This document shows positions 46,634 through 58,154 of a stretch of 64,000 bases of DNA, piece after piece. The stretch lies in contig VDMD01000004.1 in assembly GCA_007026445.1 (NCBI GenBank), positions 62,001-126,000 of the forward strand, given 5' to 3'. The stretch comes from Schizophyllum amplum. Its lineage: Eukaryota > Basidiomycota > Agaricomycetes > Agaricales > Schizophyllaceae. The notes beneath the pieces are model-generated. The model ran no database searches and was not told where the DNA came from. It saw only the letters and a program-made list of their open reading frames with translations. Numbering within the stretch: position 1 is the stretch's first letter; every line of letters begins with the position of its first letter. A program made the position numbers and the translations under genes.

Positions 46634-47177
46634 TCGCGCTGAGCGCCACCGCCTTGTCCATTGATCCCATCCGTCCCTATGTCTCTGGGTATGAGTGCCT
46701 TCGGAAATCTCTCATCATTGTATCATTATGTTTGCATCTTATATCCCGGATACCGCTCTGCTAATACTGAGTGCCATCTGGCACTTTTTGGCATGAGCAC
46801 CCTCTTCGTTCTCTTTTGGAATGCTTCACGACAGCGACTGTACTTGTTATTTCGTTACCCCATCTGCTACGCACGTAGATCAAAGGATCTCTTGTACGTC
46901 TTATACGCACATTGCAACGACCTTGAACAAAGGGCTGCCGTGCGACCTCGACAGACGTCAACAACACTGGTCAAGTTACCCACCAGATAGTGCCATCCAT
47001 CGTACTGTACTGGATAGTTCTCGCCCTGTTCTTGCCTTCCCGGTATGAATCACGAGAGTATCGAACACCAGACCTCTGAGATGTGAGTTGATTGCGTGAC
47101 GTGCGAAGGTATGCAGTAATATATGTGGAATGTAAGGTAATCAACCATGGAAAACAATGGGACTTGCCACCCATGCG
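46634..47177. other. Convergent 3' flanks
   Basis: A 544-bp gap between convergent stops of the OPT and SLS1-like genes; no gene recognised. Confidence 0.4.
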
Positions 47178-49747
47178 TTAGACATGCAACTTCCTCCCCG
47201 CCAACGGCTGCGGCATCGGTGGACAAGTCAGCCTATCGCACGTCCTCAAAAACATCTCCCACTCCTCATCCTCATCCCACCTAGCCACCTCCACCCGACA
47301 CACATTCGCGCGTTCGGCGCCCTCCAGATCAAGCACCCTCTCCTTCGTCGCGCACGTATCCGTATCCTTCGGGTCGTCCGAGGTGAACACGCGGTGCGTG
47401 ATGGGCACGACGCTGCGGCCGACGCTCTGGCTGGAGTGCACGACGTACGCGCGGCCTTCGTGCTGGACGATCAAAGGTGTGATGGGGCGTTGCCTGTCGC
47501 CGCCTTCGAAGATGCTGGGGTGGACGAGGTCAGCAAAGATAAGGCACGAAAGTTGAAGGTACGCACAAAGCATTCAGGTCGGCCAGATAGTGCTGCAGTT
47601 CCTTCGGTAGCTGTTCTGTGCTCAGGTTGCGACTGTCGGCGACGGAGAACCGTATATCCAGTGGTCTATACGGCAGGTCAGGCAACAACGCTGAGGACGA
47701 CGCAAACAAGCGACTTGCCGATCCGGCAGCATGATCGGCAGCTGACGCTCAACGCCAGATGTACACGATACACTGAGTTTATTCGGAGGAGCAGCAGTCT
47801 CGCCATCTTCGAGTTCATGCTGCTCTGCCTGCTCAGTGTTTTGCATGAGAGCCTCGACGCTAATGAAATGCCCCTCAGACTCAGGGTCCACCGCCTGGTA
47901 TATAAGCCGGTGCAACTGGTCCTGTTGTCGAGGGACGGCTGTCTGAAGCGGTGAAGGGAGACTTTTTTCAAGTAGAGCGGTCAGTCCGTAGCTTCTACAC
48001 AAACTGTCGACGATGACTTACTCCGAGCAGAATATATGTGGCGCACGGTTGTCTTTGACCCATTTGACGAAGGAGTCCAACGACCAGGTGCCTGTGAGTG
48101 GTGGCACGAGGGTGCTGATCTTCGCCGGTGGTCGCGTAAAGAGTATGTGGCCAGTACTGTAGGCAGATCAGCATTGAATGTTAGATCTGCAAGAGGTAAG
48201 GATTATAACATACGACGCGCTAATCTTCCGCTGCATGCCCTCGGGGATATCGCCAGGCAATGCTTGCATCAGTGCCTCTCGAATATCATGATGATCCCTA
48301 TGAAAGACGTCAATCCCCGTTGCAGCACACGCACGCTGCTAGCCTCACTGATCAAGCCCAATATTCTTCCCTTTCCGCCTGCTCAGACCACCGGTGCGCT
48401 CCACCTCTTCTGAGCCATGCACATGGAGCCAGTCGCCCACCTTCCGCACGCGAAAAGCACCGGAGACGTTTAGCGTCTGCAGTGTCGACCGTTGTGCGAG
48501 GAAGGGGTAGAGAGAATACGCCTGCGGAAACATTGACAGCGGCTTCAGGCTGTTGATGTCCGCTGGTGCGTATGCGAGCACAGAGGTTTGTGATGTACCC
48601 TCCGTCTACGGGTGCGTCAGGATCGATTGCGCCCGGATGAGAACACACGTACTTCGCAGACACGGCGCGCTAAAAGTCGCTGAGCCTGTGCCAAGGTGTG
48701 CTGTTGCCCTGCCACGTATGTTATGCGTATCTGATATGCGCGTCAGCGCTGGTTGGAACTAATGATACCTGGCAGGCTTACGACACCGGGGCGTTCATTT
48801 TGGAGAAATGCGCCGACCCGCTTCGATATACGGTGCAAGAGGTCATCGCTCACAGGCTGCCGTATTGGCAGGGAGAAGGTATCCTCGATTATGCCCTGAG
48901 GCTCATCAGAAAAGCAGTGGTATTTGAATATAGCGCACGCACCTCACGAAACTCCTTGATCGACTCCCTGAGTTGATCCACAGACCCTTTGTAGCCCTCG
49001 GCCTTGACATACATGGGTCTTGAGGAGAAGGACAGATGTACGTTGTACCGCACGGACAGGCTCTTGAGATTGGATCCGTCTGGGCCAAGAAGCAGGAATG
49101 CCTCCTTTGCATCCACAGGGTGCACTAATGGGTATTGTCAGCAAAGCATGAGTCGAGAGAGGCAATGCGCACCTTCCGAAGCCTGCTCTGACCAGTCCCG
49201 CCGTTCCTTGAGCACACCTTCCAGCTCTGGCCATCTCCACCTCTTCTCCATGATGAGCGTGGCCCATTCAGTCTTGTTCCGCCGACGCTTCCCCCGACGA
49301 GATCTGTGAGCCCGTAGCAGTCTTCCGCAAAGTACTGCAGCTGCTTGACCTGAAGGAGCGCTTGAGCTTCTCCAGCTGACCCAAGTAGCTCGTCTCAAAG
49401 CGTGGATGATCACGTTCACGGACGGCATTCTGGAGCCTCTCTAGCTCTCTCACAGCGGGAGGCTCCGCAGAGGCGAGCTGGTCGAGGTAGCCGAGGACGA
49501 CCTTGCCGGCAATGTATTCCTCGCCTGGGTCGTCATTTTCCGAGTCTTTCTTCCGGCCACGCTTCTTGGGTGTCTTAGGGCTTCCATCAGGGATGGGGGT
49601 ACCGTCAGCAGAGGCTTTGGGGCTTCGGCGCCTCCGGGGAGCTTTCGCTTCGCTGGTCGTCGCTGGTCCGCTGGGATTTGTGGCTCCTGCTGCGGCCGCC
49701 TCCGCCACTGAGACGCGTAGAATCTGCTGGCCAGTCGTCTTGGACAT
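47178..49747 (-). CDS. SLS1-like mitochondrial inner-membrane regulator (two frame breaks)
   Basis: Ten exons (49747-49173, 49124-48943, 48895-48782, 48730-48653, 48599-48405, 48335-48214, 48156-48022, 47961-47719, 47665-47567, 47514-47178) give about 693 residues when single bases near 49360 and 49293 are allowed. After a basic Ala/Lys-rich N-terminus comes YLGQLEKLK and then LLQVKQLQYFAEDCYGLTDL, then KTEWATLIMEKRWRWPELEG. A KH-like stretch follows: AFLLLGPDGSNLKSLSVRYN. This order matches the fungal SLS family (yeast Sls1, which couples mitochondrial transcription to translation at the inner membrane). I recalled the family by pattern, so the name is moderately certain. Intron 8 (47718-47666) starts with GC instead of GT. 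Exon 5/6 boundaries are the least certain. Confidence 0.6.
47666..47718 (-). other. GC-AG intron in the SLS1-like gene
   Basis: The 53-nt intron begins GCAAGT after CG and ends GTATAG, with a CTGAC branch-like site 10 nt before the acceptor. No GT donor in reach keeps the frame from MLPD into PLDIRFSVADSRN. Confidence 0.65.
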
Positions 49748-50010
49748 ACGGAAGCTGAGAGACGGAGGGAACGAGCGAGGAAGCCGATGACATTCCAGGA
49801 CGAAGACGCGCCTGCTCGATTGCCCGGATTTTCGTGCCGGACACGCGATGCGCGTGCTGGTCGGCAGATGCCGAGTCGGAGGTATTGGCGCAGGCCGTGC
49901 GCACATCCTCCAGATCGAAAGATTGGGTGCCTTCATGATACATCGCGCCCTGCGGCGCAAGTTACATATGTCACAGAGAAATACAACAGCGCAGATAGCG
50001 TCCCACACGC

Positions 50011-52511
50011 TTACTCGATAACCTCCTCCGTCTGCTCGATGACCTCCTCGATCCACACCTCGATCTCCTCCTTCGCCTCCTCCTTCCCGCCCTCCTCTCC
50101 CGCCCCGCTCTCCAAAAGTTCCGCCTTGCACTGCGCGCGCCACGCGTTCCACTCGTCGACGAGCCGCCTCCGCTGCGCAGTAAGCTCCGCACTGACGGTG
50201 CTGCGCGCCTCCGCGTCCTCCTGCTCGAACACTGTGCTGTACTCGCGCAGGTTGCGGCGAATCTGTTTCTGCTGTTCGCGCGAGAGCAGCGTGCGTGGTC
50301 GCGGGCGCCATATGAACTGCTTGAAGCGGTCGAGGATCTGCTTCTCGAGCTCTTGGCCGCGGAAGTCCCAATGGCGTAGCCGTTTTCGAGCTTCACAACG
50401 GTTTAGCGGGGAAGTACAACTGCAGAACATGCAAGACTCACTGTGTGCGACCACGCACTCGCGCTGGTGGCGAGGTACCGACCGCTCGGGTCCCACTCGA
50501 CATCAGTGACGCCGTAGTGGTCAGCAGAGCCCAGCAGCTGGATACCAGAGCCCCATTCGTTGCTCGACCCCGCTGGCCTGTCCTCATTGTTGAAGTCCAG
50601 GTCCCAAAACTCAAGCTCGCTCTTGCTCGATGACCCCACAGTCGCGAGCACGACGTGCCTTCCACGCGGCGACCAACGGATAGCGTTGCTCGTGCGCGCG
50701 GGGAGCGTCTTTAGCAGCTTGAAGTCGTTCTTCGCGCGGTCCAGTTGGTAGAAGCTGACGTCCGTCTTGAGCGTCACGCCGGGCCCGGGGTTGCCGAGGT
50801 TGGGGTCGGAGGTGGAGATGATGGCGAAGCGCTCGCCCTTGGGCTCCCAGGAGAAGTCGGTGACAGGGTCCTTGAGCTCGACGACCTCAACAGGGTAGTC
50901 CTTCTCGCGGACGCGGAAAATCTCGAGGTTGCAGAAGACCGACTTTTTGGTCTTGGTGTGCCGGTCGACCTTGACGCAAAGGAAGTCGCCCTGGTTTTGC
51001 CATGACATTTTGCACTGGGCGAGACGTCAGTGGGAGCGCAGTGTCTGCGTACTTTCTGCATACCTCAGACACATTGAACAAGTTCTTTTGCCGCAGGATC
51101 GTCCGGCTCGGGAAGCTGATGAGGGTGACACGCGCCGGTTGGTTTGCCACCTCCGGCGTCCAGTACACGAGCATGTTGTCCCTCGCCTTCTTCGCCGATG
51201 CCTTCCCGTTCGAAGTTGCCTTGGTGTCCTTGTCCGCATCCTCCTTGTCCTTGTCGCCCTGCGGACACCACTCGAAGTCGACAACCCCCTCAATCTTCAT
51301 GCTCTTCTTCCCGTGAAGACCCATACTCGGCAGCTCGTACACGCTGATCATCTGCCCCGGCGTCACGCGGCCCACAAACTTGTCGTCCGGGCTCCACTTC
51401 AGCATCGGCCACGGCATCTGCTTCTTCTCCGTCGCATCCGCGTCGATGGTCGGGAACGTGCGCAGGAGGTGGCCGGACTTGATGTCCCACACCGCGATGT
51501 TGTTGCCCTCGTCGTCCGGGGAGAGGTACTGCGGGCCCTGTGGCGCGCCCTCGGGACGGTGATCGGCTCATTCGACCAGGTGACGATGTAGTTCTCGCAG
51601 GGGGAGAAGTCGATGAGCTTGACAAGCGGGTGCGCGAAGCGTTGTTGCGGCTTCCAGGAGTTCCCGCCCCAGAGGCGGACACCGGGTCGATGCAGGGTGA
51701 CGAGGAAGGTGCCGAGGGGGGACCAGGCGACGTAGAGGAACGGCTCCTTGAACACCTGGAGAAAGCAAAGGATGTTCAGTAGGTGTGAGTGGAGAAGAAA
51801 GGCTGTACGCACGGGTTTGTGAGCGATCTCGCACTGCTCCTTCCTCCCGTGCCAGTGGATCTCGACATCGTCCCCGCGATTCGTCACGTATTGATCGCGC
51901 CCGTCCGCAAGCCAAGCCCGAAGGTGCTCCTATAATTCCAGTCAGACGAGTAAACACGACAAGAGAATGACAGAACGTACCCTTGGCGTATACTCCTCTG
52001 TCTTCGGCTCGACATAAGTCTCGTCGATCTCCCCGAACCGCTCGATGTCAGTGAACAGGTTGAGCTTGAACGTGTGCTTCGAATCGAAGGGGTGGTTGTT
52101 CAAGATCGCGATCGCCATAGCCGCCTCCTCGTTATTGCGGAAGTCAATGAAGAGGAAGCTGTAGGAAGGCGATCAGCCACAGGGTTTGCAACTGCACAAC
52201 TGGGGGAAGCGCACCCTCTGCTCTTGCCGACCTTGTCGTCCCATGGCATGTATATGTTATCGGGCTTGACGTGGACGCCCTTTTTGCCAAAATCCTTGCA
52301 GATCTTGGCTACCAGCCGCTCCTGCTTGCTCCTGTCGATGACGGGAGCGCCATCGACGATAACGATGTTGTCGAAGCCCTCGTCGTACTCGACCTGGTAC
52401 CTGTTCGTCGTTGCTCAGCAGGGGTCCGTGTCTGGGTGCACACAACGACTTGGCCTCGATGTCAGAGTAGTCGATGTCGTCGTCCTGCATATCTTTGTTG
52501 AGGCCGGGCAT
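50011..52511 (-). CDS. PRT1: Translation initiation factor eIF3 subunit b (two frame breaks)
   Basis: Seven exons (52511-52450, 52400-52215, 52158-51981, 51929-51813, 51755-51064, 51014-50442, 50390-50011) give about 729 residues with one base allowed near 51553 and one near 50370. The N-terminal RRM contains NIVIVDGAPV and SFLFIDFRNNEEAAMAI. The nine-bladed WD40-like propeller includes FLYVAWSPLGTFLVTLHRPG, VWDIKSGHLLRTFPTIDADA, FSWEPKGERFAIISTSDP and VEWDPSGRYLATSASAWSHT. The C-terminal helix region (FRGQELEKQILDRFKQFIWR, then a Glu-rich end) binds eIF3i and eIF3g. Known role: scaffold of eIF3 on the 40S subunit; essential. Exon 5 (692 nt) and exon 7 (380 nt) are each one base short of phase, which pinpoints the losses. 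Confidence 0.93.
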
Positions 52512-53092
52512 TTTGCTCGCGCGCGTCGTCGACGAGGTTGATCACAAACTTTTTAGGGCCACGTGCCGTTAGGTCCAGTTAGAGCACCTTCCTAATTCGG
52601 TTGCCTTTGTTCTCACCGTTTCTGGTCACGACGATCAGTGGGGCTTCTGTCATATCGAACGCTGGCACGCAATTCTTGCTACTAAGACATGCCCATCCTC
52701 AAGAGATTTGAATGCTCAGTTGTGGCTTTCCGCGCGCCATCAGCTTCCCGCATTGGGTTTAGCACGGCTCCTCGATTCATCGTTCCCCTTGCAAACGCAG
52801 ACTCATTGTTCCTCAGTACACCTCCGTTCTCTATCAGCGAACGTGCTAGCCGATCAGGCTCACATTTCTTCCCCTCGGAGTCCTCAATGCCGCTCCGCGC
52901 CTCTGGCCATCCCTGCAGCCCGACTACCATGCACGTGCGCCATCCTCCCACTCAAACGCCTACCCAACGTCTCTATTTTTACGCTGCTGGCGGCACCCTC
53001 CAGCTGACTATAAAAGCAGGAGGACTTACGGGGAGAAGTCTCTGCTCAGCGCTCACTGTCGTCGGTAACCCACACTCTGTCTGGATCCAATC
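52512..53092. promoter_or_regulatory. Divergent promoter region eIF3b / Git1-like transporter
   Basis: A 581-bp interval between start codons. CACGTG occurs near 52560 and CACGTG-like GCACGTGC near 52931. A TATAAAAG box lies at 53011-53018, about 75 bp before the transporter start, fitting a regulated gene. Confidence 0.5.
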
Positions 53093-55741
53093 ATGACCGA
53101 CTTGGCGAAGATGGACAAGTCATCCGAGGATGCCATCGCGGTTCCCGAAGCGCCCTACAAGCGTGATGAGGAAATGCAGGAACTTTCGAGCAAAGAACGG
53201 ACCAGCTCATTCTTCACCATCCTCGCGTCTGCGTTCGGGCTGATCAGTGATGGATGTGCGTACTCCCCTGCCTCCCTTCTTAGTGCTCACGATATGGGTC
53301 GTCTGACCTTGCCACATCACCCTGCTAACCCTTTTGGTAGACCAGAACAACCTCATGACCATGGCTAATGTGCCTCCCTCCCTGGTCATAGATACGAACT
53401 CTACTGACCCGCACACCCAGGTCGTCTTTACGAACCTGTACCCTGAATACTACACCTCCGAAGTCAAGACACGCGTCTCCAACTCCCTGCTTGTTGGTGT
53501 GTACTCGTGTGCCGCCATTTACCAGCACTCGCTGACGCATCCTGTTGGGCGGCAGGTGCTGTTCTCGGGCAGGTCATCGTAGGCGTCATATGTGACCGTC
53601 TTGGCCGCAAATTCGCCTTGGTCGGGACGACGATTATGATTGTAGTCGGTGGCATTTTGGGCACCGCCGCTCACGGTGCTCATGGGAGCGTCGCGGGTCT
53701 GTTCTGGTTTCTTACTATCGCCAGGTAAGAGTGCATTTACACGATCCTAGCTTCTTAAGTCTAATGATTGTGCGCAGAGGAATAACTGGTGTCGTATGTC
53801 GGTTTGCGCTTGCACGGCGTCTCGACTTATGCTCTTTGATCAGGGTGTTGGTGGCGAGTATCCAGCATCTTCCACGAGCGCCTCAGAGGCCGCGAACGAG
53901 AGAATGCCTAGCCAGCGCGGCCCCGTCTTCATCATGGTCACGAACTTCGTCTTGTCGGTGCGTTTGGTTTCTCCTCCTTTTCATGCTCTTCTACACCCCT
54001 CCTACCTTTCTTGCTTTTGCTCGCTCGCCACTCAACCAACTGACTGACTTACTCACCTCCCAACAGTTTGGCGGCCCCCTCGCTGTTGCGGTCTTCCTCA
54101 TCGTCCTCTCCGCCGCGGGTGAGGACCACTTGCCCACCGTCTGGCGCGTCTGCTTCGGAATTGGCGTCCTGCTTCCCCTCACGGTGTTCTACTTCCGAGT
54201 GCGCATGCTCACGACGAAGCTCTACCGCGACAGCGCTATAAAACGTGCGTTGCCATATGTTCTGGGAGCTTCTCCTTTGCCCAACCCCGAGAAATCTCAC
54301 TGACGCCCCGACCACCCAGATCGTGTACCATACATGCTGTCCCTGAAGCGGTATTGGAAGTCGCTCATTGGTACCTGCGGCGCTTGGTTCTTGTATGACT
54401 TCGTGCGTCTTAAGTTTCTCGCACCGAACACATACGTACCCACGCAACATCCAGGTCACATTCCCCAACGGCGTCTTTTCTGGGACCATCATATCCAGCG
54501 TCGTGCACGACAGCGACATAAAGCGGACCGCGGAGTGGCAGCTGTTGCTGGGTACTATCGCCTTGCCTGGCGTTTTTGCGTGAGTCGCCTCCGTCCACTT
54601 CCGAACGATTGGCTGAGGGTGTCGTCTGCAGGGGTGCCTTCCTTTGCAATCGCCTTGGGCGCCGCAACACAGTTTGTATCGTACTTTTATATGAGCTGGG
54701 CCCAGTTGACGGTTTCTGCTCCCGCAGATGATGTTGGGCTTCAGCGGGTATCTGGTGTTCGGTGAGAATTTCTCCTTCTCGGTGGCATACCTTTGAAACT
54801 CATTTAGGATCCAGGCCTTATCATCGGCTGCGCGTACGAAAAGATCACGAACATCATTCCCTTGTTCATCATTTTGTACGCCTCTCCGTTTTCGCTCACT
54901 CGAACTCTATACTCACGACACGCAATTCAGCTACGGCCTCATGCAATCCTTCGGCAACATGGGACCTGGTGACATGCTCGGCCTCGTGAGCGCTGAGTGC
55001 GTATTTGCATCTCTCTACGCTGAATTTCTCATCGTGCCACAAATGCATTTGTTGCGCATCTGGGTACATCTGCGCCCTCCAGAGTCATCCGCCCTTTTTG
55101 ATGCACCACCCTTTCCATAATTGCCTGCTCCAGTTTAACTGAATGTCGCTGACACAACGTTGCAGATCATACCCCACGCCCATCCGCGGCACGTTTTACG
55201 GCCTCTCCGCCGCGATCGGGAAGGTCGGCGCTGCGGTGGGCACGCAGGCCTTTACGCCCATTCAGGACAATCTGGGTAAAAAGTGCGTTGGATCTGCGAG
55301 CTACAGATTCTTTCAATCTTCATGGCATTTGAGTTTTATCGACGCCGGATCTTCTGAGTCATCGAGGCGGGATCGTCGTACGCTCTCCTTCTCACCATAC
55401 ACATTCATTGCCACCATTCACTCCTTGCCACCATCACCATACACGCTAAATGATGACTCATGCACCGGGAGGAACTACCGATCACCTACACCTTCCGATG
55501 TCTTCGTCCGCGAGCAGGCGCCTAACACAAACCTTGCAGGTGGACCTTCATCATCGCCGCGATTTGCGGCGTCACGGGCATTGTCGTCACGTATCTCTTC
55601 GTCCCGGACATGACGGGGGTGGACCTGAGGGACGAGGACGCGGCATTCATGAAATACCTGAGCGAGAATGGGTGGGAGGGCGAGGTGGGGGAGAAGGAGG
55701 GGGTGGACAGCGAAGACGACTTCGAGGCGATGAAGAAGTAG
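53093..55741 (+). CDS. Git1-like MFS transporter (glycerophosphodiester/phosphate)
   Basis: About fifteen exons, among the most fragmented genes here, read in one frame from ATG 53093 to TAG 55741. Early exons are 53093-53255, 53341-53369, 53421-53496, 53556-53724, a 16-nt micro-exon 53778-53793, and 53843-53956. One late intron (about 55284-55539) is near 256 nt. MFS features: DRLGRKFALVGTT (loop 2-3), RGITGVGVGGEYPASSTSAS (PHS/Git1-type signature), NRLGRRNT (loop 8-9), and ESYPTPIRGTFYGLSAAIGK in the second half. The sequence fits the phosphate:H+ symporter branch containing yeast Git1 (glycerophosphoinositol and glycerophosphocholine uptake) more than Pho84. Substrate is inferred from family only. 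A TATA box upstream suggests regulated expression, perhaps by phosphate. Confidence 0.8.
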
Positions 55742-56165
55742 TAATGTATGATAATACTGGACTCGCCGCTGCTAGAGCGAACTGCAAGCAAAGGGAGGTC
55801 GCATTGCGAAGAATCCTGCGGTTCGGAGTCATACATCCATATAATTTGCGCCGCTTCTCTCACGAGCACGCGAACGGGGACGATGGTGGTGTAAAGCACG
55901 ATGACTCTCCGTACGACTTTGTCAATGCTCAACGCGGCCAGATCAGTGACGCTGCTTCCGTCGATGAATACGTGAGCGAAGGCGGCTACTTTTCCAGGTT
56001 CATAGTTGCTAGTTGTTCCTTTCTATTAGACATAATCCGGGGAAATCAGGCACTCAAGCTAATCCTTGCAAGCAAGGTGACTGAATCGAGAGTAAGTAAG
56101 TAGGTGGTACAATGGGAGTGCTGCTACAGTCAAACCTTCGCGGGCTACGGCCAACGCTTCGCGCT
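55742..56165. other. Convergent 3' flanks
   Basis: A 424-bp gap between the transporter and HapX stops. If the HapX frame is not shifted, its coding sequence would extend to 56054 instead. Confidence 0.4.
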
Positions 56166-57896
56166 CTACAGCCGGAACTTCGCATCCAACAGACGCAATG
56201 CCTCCTGCACCGCCGTGACCTCGACCTCCCGCATCCCACGCCGTCCGCATGTCTTAAGATGTGCTGCGGTACCAACATCGGCCGCTCCTCCTCCTTGAAA
56301 ATCGGCGGACGGAAATCAGGCGACGGACGGAACTCGGGCGAGGAACGCCACTCGGGCTCGGGCTCGGGCTCGATCTCCTTGAACGGTGCCTCGGCTGGCT
56401 GGAGCGGCGCCTCGGTTGAGAGCTGCGAGTCGACTGGCGTGCTCGACCGCTCGGGCGTGATGCTGCCGGGCGCTGGTGATATAATGACGCGCGGCCCTGT
56501 GCACTTGGATCGCCGCGACACCACGTCGGCCAAGAGCGACAGGTCCTCGAACGCGATGTTGGGATGCGATTTGAGCTGCATCCAGGCGTCATTCGTCGGG
56601 ATCGTCGACGCCTCCGCTTCGTCTCCACGGCCGGACGAGAAGGCGTCGGGGGCGCTGCTGCCACGCATGCGGTCACAGTCGCCCGGACAGTCCGCGCAGC
56701 GTCCCACCGAGGGCGGCGCCACCTCGCTAGACTCGCCCAGGGCCTCGCAGAAAGCCTTCCCAAATGTGTCACTAGCGCAGGCCGCGCAGTTGGATGGATC
56801 GCCGGAGCAGGTTGGCGGGGCCGGCGCGACAGCGAAGATGGAATTACGTGGAGCCCCTGCGTTCCGACGTCGTAGGGGCACAGGAGGCTGATACGTGGGC
56901 ATGTTGTCGAGGATTGACGAATGCATGTCCGCTTTGTCGAAGGAAATCAGGTGCGGCTGGTTGCTCATCTTCTGCGCCTCAGCCGCCAGCCCCTCCGCCG
57001 CCTGCTCGAATGCGATGCGGCAGACGCATGGTGTGTCGTCGGAGCAGAAGCCACAGTCGAAGGCAGGCATCGGAGGCTCGGCAGAGTGCTGCTCGTTTGC
57101 GTCGGGCTTGGATGGGTGAGTGGTGTAGACGGGTTCCATAGCGGGCAGGGGCACCGGCGAGTAGCGCATGTCGGGCGTATCGGCGGACTCCGGCGATGAT
57201 ACAAGGTCGGGGGGCGATGGGGTGCCGGCGTAGGGCGATGCCACCTGCGGTTCGGGCACATCGACCTTAGACTTCTTGCGCGATGTGCTAGCGGAGGCGT
57301 CACGCCCGCGCTTTTTCTCGTTCTCTGGTGGAGAGCGGACGAGGATGCTGTCGGCTGCTGCGTCTGTTCTTCGTAGGCACTAAGCTTCTCCTTTAGCGCA
57401 GTGTTCTCCTGCCGCAAGGTCTCGTTCTCTTCCTTAAGCCGCTTCGCGATGTTCTGCAGTGCAACATTACGTTCGATCTCGCCTTGCTCGTAGGCCTGAA
57501 GCCGTGCTTGGAGTTCGGCGAGCTGGGACTGCTTGCGCTCGCGGAAGGCGCGCTGGGCGGCTCTACGCGACAGGGGATGTTATCGAATGAATATGCCGAA
57601 CATCACCGATCGCACTTGCCTGTTCTGCACGCGTCGGCCCTTGTCATCCGTCTTCGACACCATCAGTCGACGGTCGCCATTTTATGTACAAGGCCCTCTC
57701 ACCTGCTCATCGCCCTCCTTTGCTTGTAAAGTCTCCTTCTTGGGCTTCCTGCCTGGCTTCGGCTTGGAGGGGATCACCCATTCCTTGGAGGCTACTAAAC
57801 TAAGCACGTGCGACCGAGGGGGACAAGCGACGCCGTACCTGTCGCCCAGAGGGTCGTGGAGGATGAGGCAGCGCCTGGAGCAACGGCAGACGACAT
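56166..57896 (-). CDS. HAPX: HapX iron-responsive bZIP regulator (two frame breaks)
   Basis: Four exons (57896-57839, 57794-57703, 57651-57620, 57562-56166) give about 526 residues with one base allowed near 57352 and one near 56290. The CCAAT-complex-binding motif EWVIPSKPKPGRKPK lies at about 24-38. The bZIP basic region DDKGRRVQNRAAQRAFRERK and a leucine-zipper coiled coil (about 52-125) follow. HapX Cys-rich regions are present: CGFCSDDTPCVC, then CSGDPSNCAACASDTFGKAF ending in Cys, CADCPGDC, and a late HLKTCG before EVEVTAVQEALRLLDAKFRL. Known role: with the Hap2/3/5 complex it represses iron-using genes under iron starvation and helps activate them in iron excess through Fe-S sensing by the Cys-rich regions. 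Exon 3/4 is joined by a GC-AG intron. Confidence 0.9.
57563..57619 (-). other. GC-AG intron inside the HapX basic region
   Basis: The 57-nt intron begins GCAAGT after AACAG and ends CGTAG, splitting the codon between VQN and RAAQRAF. Splicing here gives an exact bZIP basic region, and no GT donor gives it. Confidence 0.75.
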
Positions 57897-57968
57897 GAAT
57901 CAGGCCTGCAGCTCTTGCGCAACGCGCGCGAGCTCGAGCAGGAAATTGGGAGGAGGCAAGTGCACAAT

Positions 57969-57998
57969 CTTATCGTCTCACTTTATCAAATCTTATCG
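57969..57998 (-). promoter_or_regulatory. Three clustered GATA (HGATAR) sites upstream of HAPX
   Basis: On the HAPX strand the motifs are CGATAAG at 57998-57992, TGATAAA at 57988-57982 and CGATAAG at 57975-57969, about 75-100 bp before the start codon. In other fungi the iron GATA repressor (SreA, Sre1, Cir1 type) represses hapX through such sites when iron is plentiful. Binding here is inference. Confidence 0.55.
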
Positions 57999-58154
57999 CC
58001 CCGGTCCCGAAATCGGCCGCAGCCGGTGCTCGGCCGAGCGGTCTGGACTCCAGGCCCCAGGCTATGCGTTCACGTGCATCGGTCACTGCATCCTGCCAGT
58101 ACTTTTCGCTTCCGATGTTCCCCAGCAGCGCCAGCCATGTCCTCCCAATTATGA

